This document shows positions 13,449 to 25,100 of a DNA stretch of 64,000 bases, piece by piece (position 1 is the first letter of the stretch; each line of letters begins with the position of its first letter). The notes under the pieces are model-generated. The model was not told the origin of the DNA. It worked only from the letters and a program-made list of their open reading frames with translations, and did not search any database. This DNA is from Ascaris suum (lineage: Eukaryota; Nematoda; Chromadorea; Rhabditida; Ascarididae), in NCBI GenBank assembly GCA_013433145.1, contig CM024169.1, positions 6,455,001 through 6,519,000 on the forward strand, given 5' to 3'. A program made the position numbers and the translations under genes.

Positions 13449-14889
13449 CAAAATCGACATAAATAACGAAAGAAATATTAGTCGCATGGGAAAGGAGGAA
13501 GGGTGGGGGAAGGGGAGGTGGGGCTTGGAATACGATCAACGGCACAAGGCTAGCCTCAACCACTTCGCCGTGAATGATAATTCGTCTCCTACCCACTGCG
13601 GCACATGTAGTACCATGCAAGCACTTCCCTCCGATCTTTCTGCAGCCACATACGAGGCCTTGGCTCTGATTAGCGGCCAATACATGCAATGTTAACCACG
13701 CGCAAACAATTCCTCACGAACAACCAAAAATCGCGAATAAAGTCATTCGTAATAGGTTGAAAGTGTTTCAGATTGCAAGTATGAGCGCAACTATGTGCGG
13801 AGTACGCCCTCCGTTTCCAACAGGTCACAAGATATGAATGACAGTCCTTACTTACGAATGGTTCTTGATTAGCCCGACACAAATATGACAATGAGTGCTG
13901 TATTGCTTTTGGCCCGATACGTAACTGAATACCTGCTTGTCACCTGGTGCAAAAAATCAAGTCGAGGTGGCCATCGCATATAAATATATACGCATGCAAG
14001 ATAAGATATTGCAGAAAAACGTCTTCTTGCAGTGATTAATACTGCAGAATAGGAATCACTTGAGGCTTTGCTAAAAATATAACTCTGCAATCAATGCCGG
14101 CATTTTAACTAAACCAATCTCGAAGGAAGAAAGGTAATCTCCCGACCCATGAAGGTTTGATAAAACAACTTTCCCTCGGGGTCCTCGCCTCGGTGATACT
14201 TAAAGCAACCTAACTCAAGTTCATTTATTATATTGCCACAATTACTACGTTTACGCCTATCAATTATCTAAGTCTATCAATACAGTTTAGAAGACATCGC
14301 GAATTAAAGAAACTTCAATTCTGCAACCCTTCAAAAAATCTGATGTGCGGTATCAGGACATCACTAGTGGAAAAGCCTTCAAAGGCTGCCAGCCTTCAAA
14401 AAAAAAATCTTTTTAGGTCTCAGCGCTAGAGGGCTTCACTTCGAGTGCTCGCAAAAAAACACTTTTATTTTACGATGAAGAAGAGATGGAATCTTGCATC
14501 CAACAAACCAACACACAAAAAAGCAAGAAATATATTTGTAACCATAAACAGGTCACACAGCCATGCATTTAAGACCTAAGAATAGGAAAAAGAATAATAA
14601 GAGAAGTAAGGGATGGAGGATGCGGGAATGCAGATATGAATATGCGAAGAGAGGGTAAGTAAAATTATGGTTACGACTGCCGAGCAGTGAGTATCGAATC
14701 CAAGTCGCACTGCTCTAAATGCCGCTTAACACCACAAAATACAGGCCACAACCACATAACATTAGCAAGGATCTCGAAGTGGGAACAACACGGAAAGCGA
14801 ATGAACTGAATGTATAAGGTGATTCGCTAATGCCCTTCCAACTGAAGAGGATTTAGTCTCAAAAATAAAAAAACTTCATAGAGGAAAAG
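13449..14889. other. Upstream of the TMEM199-like gene, G-rich then AT-rich
   Basis: Positions 13489-13525 are very G-rich on the plus strand (C/T-rich on the gene strand), directly upstream of the proposed trans-splice acceptor, and may be outron or promoter-proximal sequence. ORFs at 13399-13695 are open in several frames on both strands because of this composition; none joins in phase to the exon at 13441, so none is called. Nothing is recognised from 13.7 to 14.9 kb. Confidence 0.35.
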
Positions 14890-15961
14890 TTACGCCCACA
14901 GAATCCCAGAAAAACGTTTGATAATCTTGAGGCATAAATGTAAGTTGAGGTAAGTTCTGTGATACCACAGAGGTTTTAAATCAGAAGTACGAAGCCACTG
15001 CTCGTAATTAGGCTGAAAAGACCCACGAATTGCTTTTTCAAAAGCCGCCTGAATGAAGCGCCATTGAACTTTCTCAATTACTTTGACATGCTTTTCCATG
15101 GACGGCGAACAACCCGAGCACAGTATTCCAGAATGGAACGACAGAAAACAACGAAAGCTTTCCGGTAATTTTCTGCGCGACTGTTTCGCACGGTGCGGAG
15201 AGTATAACACGCAACCTGAGTGCCTCTCCGCGAAACTTCAGCCTATGACTATGAGAGCTAAAGTCTGCACTCAAATAAACACTCAAACCCTTCAAACGTC
15301 CTTTGTAAGAAGATCGAGAACCTATAAACGCAGAGGATCTTCGAGCAAGAAATTTAAGTGCAAGACAAAGCATTTTTTAGCAGTGGCGTCAAGCTGCCAT
15401 GGCTAGGAGCATTCTTCCAACGAAATCATTCTTGGCGTATCATTCTGTAATCAAATTAGAGCTCAACAATGGACCTCGATAGGTTAGCAAATCCTTTGGA
15501 AGGTCATTTATATAAAGGAGAGGTAGAAGAGGTCCCGTAATAGCGCCCTGCTGCACCCCACTTAGTAGAGGATAAAGCGACGGTAACGCATTGCACAAAA
15601 AATTGTTCAACGAGGCTAAGACAGCGTCGCCTACCCCACAATCTTTCAACTTCAGCAACAGTTTCGGATGTGGTATCGAGTCAGAAGCATTAGCAAATTC
15701 AATATAGGCCACATCTGTTTGGAAACCGTTATTGAGAGGTCCATGTTGGTCGTGGCAGAATTTCATGAGCTATATAAGTTTATACTTTCTTTTGAGATTA
15801 ATAGGGAGGTAATCGGAGACGTCGTTTAAAGTAGAGCAACATGATCGTCTCTCCATCGTGTTCAGTACGCACTTCTTCGGTACTGCAAAAAACATTTGCT
15901 TTACGTTCCTAGTCCTCAAAAAAACCCCCCATTTTCCGCTCTCACTGCTCTTCGCGTCCAA
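14890..15961 (-). mobile_element. Dead non-LTR retrotransposon, reverse transcriptase remnant
   Basis: Three minus-strand frames carry consecutive pieces of a CR1/jockey-type reverse transcriptase. At 15961-15770 is SDYLPINL (usual form DYRPISL). At 15766-15440 are FANASDSIPHPKLLLKLK (usual FxKAFDSVPHPKLLLKL) and SGVQQGAITGPLL (usual SGVPQGSVLGPLLF) followed by LYINDLP. At 15373-14890 are KGLSVYLSADFSSHSHRLK and the C-terminal EKVQWRF, LKPLWYHRTYLNLHLCLKII. Where the catalytic F/YADD box is expected I read YAKND directly after a stop codon. Stops and frame changes separate the pieces, so the copy is non-functional. Neither element end nor a target-site duplication was identified. Confidence 0.85.
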
Positions 15962-16464
15962 AAAATTTCGTTAGCAGTTGAGTCAACGCGACAACTGTTC
16001 ACTCATTTCTGCGAACAGTACCAAACAGGTAAAAACTGGTCACCGTTCGGTCCGCAGTCACGTATGCACAAGCTAAGCCGAGCCGCGTCCCACACAGGAT
16101 AGCTACTGTCTACTCTCACGTACTGCGGCTAGGACAGCGGTCGCGTTGAATCCGTCTTCATATACCCATAGTTAAGGCTTAGTCCCTGTTCGGTGCGGTT
16201 GTCGGTCGCCGTCGGGACCGGAACTGGCTCAACCCAAATCCTTGCAGCAAAAGAGCAGGCAGGCTTGTTTGAATGACTCGTAAAAATAGATTGAAACGAT
16301 TTATATGGATAGGCGGAATCAATGGCTCAGCTGCATTCGAGCAACGAAATGGTCTTCGTCACAGAGAAGCGGAATCTTTGGTCTTTTTTCCATGGCCACC
16401 TGTGAGCATATCCGATTTATCTAGACTTTGAAATTCTCTGCGGCACCGACATTAAACGTGCATC

Positions 16465-16671
16465 TTAGCGTGCTGATAGGAGTGGGCCGCTTTTTTGGCT
16501 TTGTGGACAAGTGCGCCACAAGTATAACACTTCGTGAACAGTACTTTCGCACATTTCATTTTTATGTGACGAGGTGCACTGATTTCCTTCATGCCTGGTC
16601 AAGCCACAAATTCTTCGCTGTTGGAGGGGCAGGCAACCACGCATTTCTTCTCTTCCCTCGCTCCCAGCCAT
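16465..16671 (-). mobile_element. Degenerate gag-like zinc-knuckle segment
   Basis: Two CCHC-like knuckles are visible on the minus strand in different frames. KCYTCGALVHKAKKAAH keeps C-x2-C-x4-H but the last Cys is replaced by Ala; RICGLTRHEGNQC keeps C-x4-H-x4-C but lacks the first Cys. Such knuckles are common near the end of ORF1 (gag-like) proteins of non-LTR elements. The position about 0.5 kb upstream of the reverse transcriptase remnant, on the same strand, suggests the same element. Decayed and short, so only moderately certain. Confidence 0.45.
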
Positions 16672-17013
16672 CGTGGTGGCCGACCAACACCTCCCACATG
16701 AATTGTTGATTCAAATACAGTAAAAGAAAAGTGGGTGCCAATATTAACTGTGTCCCTCTTTTTGCTATCGAAGGAGTCCCTTCCCCGTTTGTAGAACGAC
16801 ATTATTAGAAACCTGCAGCATTGCGAGTGAACTTGCCTAATATTTGTGCTCTTTCTCTATTTTCAGGTGGTTATTTTGTTGTCCACTTGTCCTCTTAATG
16901 CTCATTGCTTCGATTCATCATAGTTAAACGGGTCACTGCATGCTTTTTCTTAAGAGATATTAACTAAAAATTATCAGTAGAAGAGGCGAATTTAGTTGAT
17001 AATTTGTTATCCA

Positions 17014-17328
17014 ATGTCATCCATCACTTCACCTGCCGTCTTTCCGATGGCCGAAGGTGCGAGGCTGTTATCCATTTCTTCGTTTGCGATTATTCGATTA
17101 ACTGGAAAAAGCTATGTCAAATTATACCTCTTCCCTAGATGGTCCAATTTTGATGCGGTTTTTACAAATCTGCTCGGCGTAATCCGCAATTTTGATGATC
17201 CACTCAGTGTAACTCGCGAAAAAGCTAGTAAAAATGAAGGGGATGATTTAATTGAAGTCAATGACGTTAGTTTGAAACCAGTCCACAGGCATCGTGACGA
17301 TGGTAGAATACAAGAATTCCCTTCATAA
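17014..17328 (+). CDS. Candidate single-exon ORF, 104 residues
   Basis: A plus-strand ORF running from ATG at 17014 to the stop at 17326-17328. The middle and end look protein-like (LYLFPRWSNFDAVFTNLLGV and EKASKNEGDDLIEVNDVSLK). It has no recognised domain, signal peptide or membrane helix. It may instead be an exon whose 5' boundary was missed, or a chance ORF; no plus-strand neighbour supports it. Confidence 0.3.
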   Translation: MSSITSPAVFPMAEGARLLSISSFAIIRLTGKSYVKLYLFPRWSNFDAVFTNLLGVIRNFDDPLSVTREKASKNEGDDLIEVNDVSLKPVHRHRDDGRIQEFPS

Positions 17329-17629
17329 AAATAAGCTGGGAGGAATGAACCGTTCCTTCACATACGATCCCTATGAAGCTTACTTTCCCTTTGTGGTTAA
17401 CAGTTTCGAGCACCTTTCATTGATGTCCGATAAATGCCTCACGTAAAATACGGATGTTTTCCTTTCTTCTGTTCAAATTCAAGAAGCTGGGAGTGCTTCA
17501 TTGTAGATGCGAAAGTCCGATCAATGTGGAAGTTTATAACTTTATTACTGCAACTTCATTTCCAAGATGATTTCTGAAGGAGGAACGTAACTAAAATTGC
17601 AAAAACACAGTCATCCAAAAATATTCAAT

Positions 17630-17940
17630 TTATCGCACGAATGAATGAAGCTCGAGACCAAGATTCCAAGATGGTTTAGTTGCCCCATCTGGCACTATTT
17701 TGAAGCTCCGAATGTGCGAGACTGGCTCCCACTTATTTCGAATCGACAAACGTGCACCGTTTTTGATTAGCTTCTGCAGCAGGCACCCCGGAAGACGGGA
17801 AAATGTGTGATCGAAGGTATAATCGGGAAAGGTGTGGATGCGTAATACCAAAGGTGCTGGCGGCAATAACAGCCAGACGATGTTAGTAGCATGAACAGTC
17901 ATGCGGAAACATTTCATTTCTGTCGCGAGCATGAACTCCA
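17630..17940 (-). CDS. C-terminal exon of an unrecognised protein
   Basis: An AAG acceptor preceded by a pyrimidine-rich stretch (CTACCCCACTCTTGAAG) ends just above 17940. The frame then has two leading bases and runs about 102 codons to a stop at 17630. The peptide is clearly protein-like, for example TFPDYTFDHTFSRLPGCLLQ and SIRNKWEPVSHIRSFKIVPD. I could not name the family or find the upstream exons; the small exon at 19611-19663 on the same strand could belong to it, although that exon ends in phase 0 and this one needs a phase-1 donor. The coding status is more certain than the boundary. Confidence 0.5.
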
Positions 17941-20900
17941 CTTCAAGAGTGGGGTAGATCTGAATGTTTTTTACTTTGTTTATAGAATGCTAGCATATTT
18001 ATTAGGACGCGCGACCACAGTGTAATCGTAACGACGTCACATAAAAAGAACGAAACATTTCTGAACAACCGCATCAACATTAACATACATATAACAAACA
18101 TCGAGTGAACGAATTCTCGACATACTAGCTTCAACAATAACATCGAGTGACCGTAACGATGTGCAATTTAACTGACCGCTTGTGATTTCAAGATAGCTTA
18201 TGAAACGCCCTCTTCGTTCCCATCAACAACCTTTCAGAAATCATCGAATAAACAAGGGCCACTACATAAAGCAAAGTTCTTATCGGTTAACCGAACGGAA
18301 ATGAGCACATTACATCATATAATGCTTGCAGATGAGCAATTAATCTCATGGTTATTCCAGTTCAGTTACTAAGACTGCCAGGAATGAAGCAAATGAAACA
18401 AACAACAAACCGAATGTTTGGTATCCTTTTAACGTGAACAACTTAGCACGGGCTTTTCTCAGAACCTCTGGATAGCAAGGAAGAAAAGAAATTCAGGGCT
18501 GTCATCGTTTCTGGCTCCCTCGATCTACATGAGATGCAAACCAATAAGGAACTCCCTTCACGTTGTTAAAGAATTTCTTGACCTGTCAATATGCACCACA
18601 GAATTACGGTTTCATAACACAGAACTACAGGGTAATGGAAATGCATCAGACGACAAGAATGAAAACGTGTTTTGCTTCTTGATAAGAATATTACTACTCG
18701 TTGATTCCGATATGCTTCATACAACACTCTCATATTCCCTCCTCATAGTTTTAGTGGTACAAACGTTGCGTGCTTGATCTGCCGGAATAATTCATGATTT
18801 GCATAAATTATCCAAAAAAACAAAACTGAGACTTCGAGGTAATTCATTAAGTTAAAAAGAAAACAAACAAGATATCCAATATGTGATTCACTCGGTCGAA
18901 CAATAAGCGTGGCCGCTACAGAAAGAAAATAACAAATGTATAACAGAATTACGCCACTTCACCAAACGTCGGGCTGGGTACGACCAGAACATCAGCACAG
19001 CTAAATGCCAAAGCGTTTCAACAATTCTACTGCTTCAGCAGTTTCCTCCCACAAATTCGGATCTAAACAAATCAGCTCCATTTCGAAACGAAATGAGTTT
19101 TAATAATTATTTCAATGCCCTCAAAGTGAGAAAACAGAAATCTGAGGGCACGATGGTGAACTTCGAAAGCATTTAAAAAGGTATCAACTGGAGCTTTCAA
19201 AGAGAAAACCGACCTCTGATCGTATCATTTTGGATTAAACTCTTCTATTTGCTACTCCCAACAACTTCTCCTAAAAGGACATATCGGACGATTTAAATTC
19301 TAATGCGATCGACCAATTTTCAAAGCAGCATAAACTCATGCGCCGACTCACCCGAACTTAACAGTCCATGCTAATTCAGCGTAAAGCCATGGACCGACCC
19401 GTGCAAACAATAACGAATAAAGACTGGCAATGTAGTAGCTCATTTAATCACCACATTCTATGCATTTTTGCTCTGGCGATTGCAGGCAAAAGAGCGAACA
19501 AAAAGAGCCAGCAGTGCGTCACTGATACACCACTCCTGAATCGTTGTCGAAGCCCTTCGACAGTGAATAAATAACAGAGGAACATGTCCATCATAAGATT
19601 TCAGCAAAACCTTATCTTTTTCAATCGAGATATCGTCCACGGAGTTAAGAAAGACATCACAATCTTTTCACTACGTCACGCAAAGAGATAAACAACCCAC
19701 ACATTACTTTTTTGATGGAAGAGGAATTCTTTCTCAAGTCTACAATCCTTCAGAAGAACATTTGAAGATTTTAAAAAGCATATCGAGTTTTATATCGTTG
19801 TGGTGGATAAAATAAGGCGAGCTATTCGCTCACAATGCTCTCTTTAAGGATAAAAAATGAAAACGAAAAACAGTAGCCTAACACAGCGAAAACAAGAAAC
19901 AGATAAATAGAACGAGAAGTGGAACTGAGATGGAGATAACGTTACCCACAAATATCCGAACAAAGAATTGTATCTATACTCGAGTGAGCCAGTCCACTTC
20001 AAACAGCATCTCACCCATATTCATAGAATTCACCACGCATAAAACGGTCTCATTTCACTGAGAAGACATCGGCGTCACTTTGCATACGTTTCATCAGTTA
20101 CCGACGGTGCTGCACTTTACAACTGCTGCAAGGCAATTCAATTGACACCAAGCATAAGGAATGAATGAAAGTCATGCCTGCGAAATGGATTCGAACTCGT
20201 GACTGGTGAACCGCAGATGCACGATCCGCCGCAGGTGAAAACATTTTCAAATGAGCTATACGTGATCTGTGAGCAACTGTATGGAAGCCTATCTACCGTC
20301 TACCTTCGTACTAATGCGCGCCTACCTGCGGAAGTAAGTTCTCGAAATTTAGCCTTTCTAAACAGAAAAAGCTCGCGTACTAAATAGCTAAGTAACTGCG
20401 CTAATAATACTGTATCAAATTCATACTATCAAACAAACTTGAGGTTTCCAGCGTATTTACCGCTGCCACTTTGATTGTGACTGACAATTGCAAAAAAGTG
20501 GGTTTGCTGTTCTTCCCCTGCTCTTCCAATCCATTTGCATCGCCTGACCTTGCCCAACTCTTGACCCCCTTCCCTGCCAAAAGCATCACCCCATCCCATG
20601 CATTCTTCGAAAACAGTAGGTGTTTATATTATTCATGTGCTCCCTAAATGTTTCAATAAGTAATAATAATTGAAGGTTGAACAGTATTCAATCTACAGAT
20701 GAATGAAACAAGAAATTAGTTCAAGCAAAAGCACTGAATTCTGCGAACTATTCAAAGCGGTGATGCCGACCGTGGTGGAGATGCAACGGGTAGCGCTTTT
20801 CGAGACGAATCTTTGGTTTCTATCGCCGTCGGTATCCAACGCGCTTGAAAACGAGTTGCTTTCGACTGTTGCTAACTTCGCGTATACACCATCACATAAC

Positions 20901-22111
20901 CCTGGCGCTTGCACACATCTTCTACCGATACGCGCTGGCACTAAACACATACTTTTGACAATTTACGAGCATTGCATGTAGGCGATACGACGCAGATGAA
21001 TGGCCACAGGCTAAACTGCACGAGTTCATTCGATTTCCTTTAATTTCACCTCAATTGCAACTTCCCATTTTTACTTCGAAGGTTGCTATTAGCCAGCGGT
21101 GGGTTCACAACCATTGAGCACGAATTTCAATGGACTCTTCAAAAGAAAATTTCGGCGTTCTGCGGCACCAACGATTTAGAATTTTAGTGATGTCCTTTGT
21201 GAAATTTTCGCCCTCACTCATGATATGAGAACGCCTCTCACAACTAGCGATCGTTTCACAACATCAAATCCTTATAACTGCTACCTCCGGACACACCGTA
21301 GATTACTCCAACAAAGCCCAACAAGGGTAGTATCACCGATATTTCTCACTTATTTGAAGCTTAAAGAGCCAAAAATGCTTTGAGAATTCAAAACTACAGT
21401 TATTTTTTAGCCACTTTTAGAAAGAACTCCTAAACCACCATAAGACCTGCGCCAAGAAGTTAAAAAGACAGGTTTATTTCCGCCTTATCACGTGCCGCTC
21501 TCAAGCTATTACCGAAAATGACATTGTTGTCCTCTCTCCTACTTCCAATCCCACCTACGGGTCCGATCAGTGAAAACTGCGTATATGAAAATATTCTCGT
21601 TCAGCTATAATTCATATCGAAGCAAGTTATACGAATCGAAATGCATCGTCACCTCAGTAAGCGGCAAAACTGCATAGCAATCGAAGTTTACGGGCACAAT
21701 CTGCACAGCGGTTAAACCGTCTCACTCGAAGAAATTCGTTCTTGAAGTGAAAACTCGAGAAATGAGCTATCGAAACGTGAAAACCCCAGCAAACTAGTTC
21801 TTCTCTGCCTTCTTCTTCGTTCATTACCTTCATAAAAGTTGTTGACGGTACGATATGTGAGAATATCAGTTAGAAATACATCGTTTGAAGGGATTTACTG
21901 TCAACAACATAAAAGAATCAATTGCTCTTAAAATTTTACTTCTGCGAATACTGTCGAGTTTTTTGATCACTAAAAATTGAAAATTCCAATTAAGACATCA
22001 CTGTCAACTGGTAGTTTGTAATTACTACTGAAGATATGCATGTTGCAGAAATCATGACGTGCACTGAATAAAGCATTCACATTTCGATAGCACGACGCAT
22101 ATAAGCCATAC
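17941..22111. other. Mostly unresolved; USP 3' end expected here
   Basis: Apart from the small exon candidate at 19611-19663 I find no firm gene. The last exon(s) of the USP gene should lie below 22112 but I could not identify the usual C-terminal AYVLFY block. ORFs at 20693-20981 are open on both strands without splice support. Near 20180-20260, on the minus strand, GAGTTCGAATCC resembles a tRNA B box. Confidence 0.3.
19611..19663 (-). CDS. Candidate 53-nt exon
   Basis: AAAAG acceptor, then two bases plus 17 codons reading CDVFLNSVDDISIEKDK, then an AAG-GTTTTG donor. The frame stays open beyond the donor for 50 more codons (VLLKSYDGHVPLLFIHC and on), so the exon could be longer. Family unknown. 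Confidence 0.3.
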
Positions 22112-25100
22112 CGTCTCATCATCAAAGCAATGCCATCCTTTACCATCGAATCCGCGTACGAATGCGATATAATGACCACGATCGATACCCTCTCCCTGAT
22201 GCTCTATGAGGCCGCACAACGAATATGCATTCCGATCATCGGCAAGATACATAAACCGATCCAACTTCACGTTCATCTCAAAAGTCGATTCTTGCATGTA
22301 TTAATCAACTGAAAGATCTCTTTCCTTTTCTTAGCAGTAGGTGAGGTTAGCAGTAGACACGAACTATGAAACGAATACTCAAACACTGCTACGTGTTCCA
22401 CGAGGAAAGCGCGAAACACGTTACGATTAATGCCCCCAACTGCCGATGTTCTTCCACGTGTGTGTGCGATCTTCAGCCAGTTCTGTCTCCTTACTCTGCT
22501 AGCATTCAAAAGCTCGACTTTTTCATGCTTATCTTGTCAACTGCTTATCTTGTCAACTGAACCTGCATATTTAATAAGTTTCAATGATCAGTGTTGGCTT
22601 GACCCTCGGGCCGGCAAAAAACTGCAAATTTCCTACGCTGTCTAATGCAGTTGCACGTCGTTTTTGACATGTCCACAATATTTTATTAGACAACTACGGT
22701 CACAACTGAAGTCAGTTCTTGACTGTAAACCTCGACTTCAGTCGGTGGTAATTAATCGGTGTGATGATGATGTTCAAGACAAAACAGTAAAAGATGCTTG
22801 CTTCGATGGTGACAGGAAGTCGGATTTTAGAGCCACATGCGTTGAACCTCTTCAGCTGTACGACCAGAACATGCGGTGCACGAATGACGCGCGTCACACG
22901 TTGTGCTTGAGTCTTTCTTTTGCACCTGCAAACGACACTCTTCATCACATTCCTACCTACTAAAACATAACAATACGAACAGATCGTAAACAAAATCATG
23001 TCAGGCAGGATGTGCTTGTTATCAAACAACTAAATAATTCACCTCCACTGAAAGAGAACGTTAATTAACTTGGCACGAAGCAAAATTAGCATTCCAGCAA
23101 AACTCTGTGCATGGCAAAATATCAACTCGAACAAATGCCACTAAGCGCTGCTTACCTATGTCTATAACGCAGCGAGGCTTAATATCAGCGTCAAGAACAT
23201 AGCCACTCTCGATGAACTAAAGTGAACCAAGCACCGTTGAAGTAATCAATGAGAGACTTACTATTTTCTGATACGTTTATTATCTTCTCAAAGCACAAGC
23301 TGAAAGTGTTAAATCGAAAGTCACACATGTCTGCACAAGTTCCCCATCAGTTAACGAGCAAAAACTGCTCAAAGAACATGAAAATATACTCTGTTGACCA
23401 ATGATTTGGGGACATCGAGAATCCCAATGTCATACAGAAGCGAAACATCATATTTGCTTCGATGCAGCGTGGTGTGACCAATGGATGTGTTTTGCAGTTC
23501 TTTACAACGTGCTATAAGCAGCACAAAATGCACATTATTATTTCCATGTAAAATGCACCCAAATTTATTTCCAAAAACATCATCTGCTCACCCTTTTTCC
23601 TGTTTCACAATTGGTCAGGACTGTGCTAAGCTTGTATATAAGCCAACTTTTACCGCTCTACAGGGCACAGTTAAGCACAGAAGAAAACCGAGCTGCACAC
23701 CTTACGGCCCGAGAATGCATATGAAGACGAGATTGCACACACAACAGCAATACAGAAAACATAGCCGAAGTTGGAGAATGATATACAAAAAGTGGCAAAT
23801 TTAGCAAGATATATCAGCACAGAATCAATTTTTAGCATGACCGCTGAACACGCCAGTTTTTTATTAAATGCAATCAGCGACTTCAATTCGCAACAACAGG
23901 TCCGGCAACTCGGAGCAAATTTATACTGCTTACATCTACTCCCAGAAAGAATCACTGTTGAACCTGGAATTATAGTCTACAGTAGTAAAGAGGATATCTG
24001 ACACCAAACATAGAAGGGAGATGGGGAGAGCGGGAGGGGCAGCGGCGTAGGAAATGAATCAAAACGCTAAAAAAAGAATGTTTTCATTAGATAAAAAGAA
24101 ACAAACTTTTTGCATTCGAACGAGCTCAACGTTTCGTTGCTGAAATAATCAACCAGCAAGTCATTAATGCCGACGATTCCCTCACGTTTTCGCATTCGCA
24201 GTCCAAGATTGAGCTCTCGAATACGCTCGTAATTAACGTAATTCTCGCCGCATCCAAAACATCGAATCTCATTCCGTAATGCACCGCCGAATAATTGTTC
24301 CATTGGTGTGGACGCAGAAGGTTCCCTCAAACAAATACAAGGACGGATATCGCAAACTGCTCGATGAGAATGGAGGCTGCTCGGTAATAGCAATGCTTCG
24401 TTAAAACAAGATATTTCGCCCATTTGCAAAATGATTCGTACTACAGTCCATAGTACTAGATAAGCTTTTGTCTTCTCATCATCTTTCACAAGATGAAAAA
24501 CTCCATCAAGTCCTCTCAAGGTGTTCTTTGGCTGACATAAGCACCTCATATATGTTGCGATCGCACGTACACCGTCTTTATCGTCGCAATCAGCTTTTCC
24601 AGAGATCCAAGACAGAAGAGGAAGAAACAATACGCAGCAAATTTCCCTTCCACAAACGAAATATCTTCATCAATCTCTTCAAAAAGGATTCAAATCAATT
24701 CCAAATATGAAATCGACAGTTCATTATGCATCATCTTTGGGAAGTCCACCGAACAAGAGGAACCTAATGATTGACATCATCACAAACAAACCAAAAAAAG
24801 AAAATACAAAGCCTGAACTGATTAGGTGCATTCGTCGCCGGTCCATTGTGTTGTTTTGCAGCCGCTGGCGGAGTGGGATCAAGCGCATCGAGTATCAATG
24901 TCAACAGTTCATGAGCATCCTCCTGATAACCAGGCCTATGGCTCGGAAATATCTCTTAAATAAAACATTCGACTATCCCTTCAGTGCAAAAATGCAATAT
25001 ATAAAAATAAACCAAAAAATGAATGATCCTTCCGAGCTCCATTCCGATAAACTTGGTTAGCCACCTTCGATTACGGTTTCAAGCCGCTGAAACAAAACAA

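Noticed and set aside
20161..20270. tRNA gene or tRNA-derived element on the minus strand (GAGTTCGAATCC)
   Set aside because: There is a B-box-like motif and a weak A-box-like TAGCTCA, but I could not form a cloverleaf with paired acceptor and anticodon stems.
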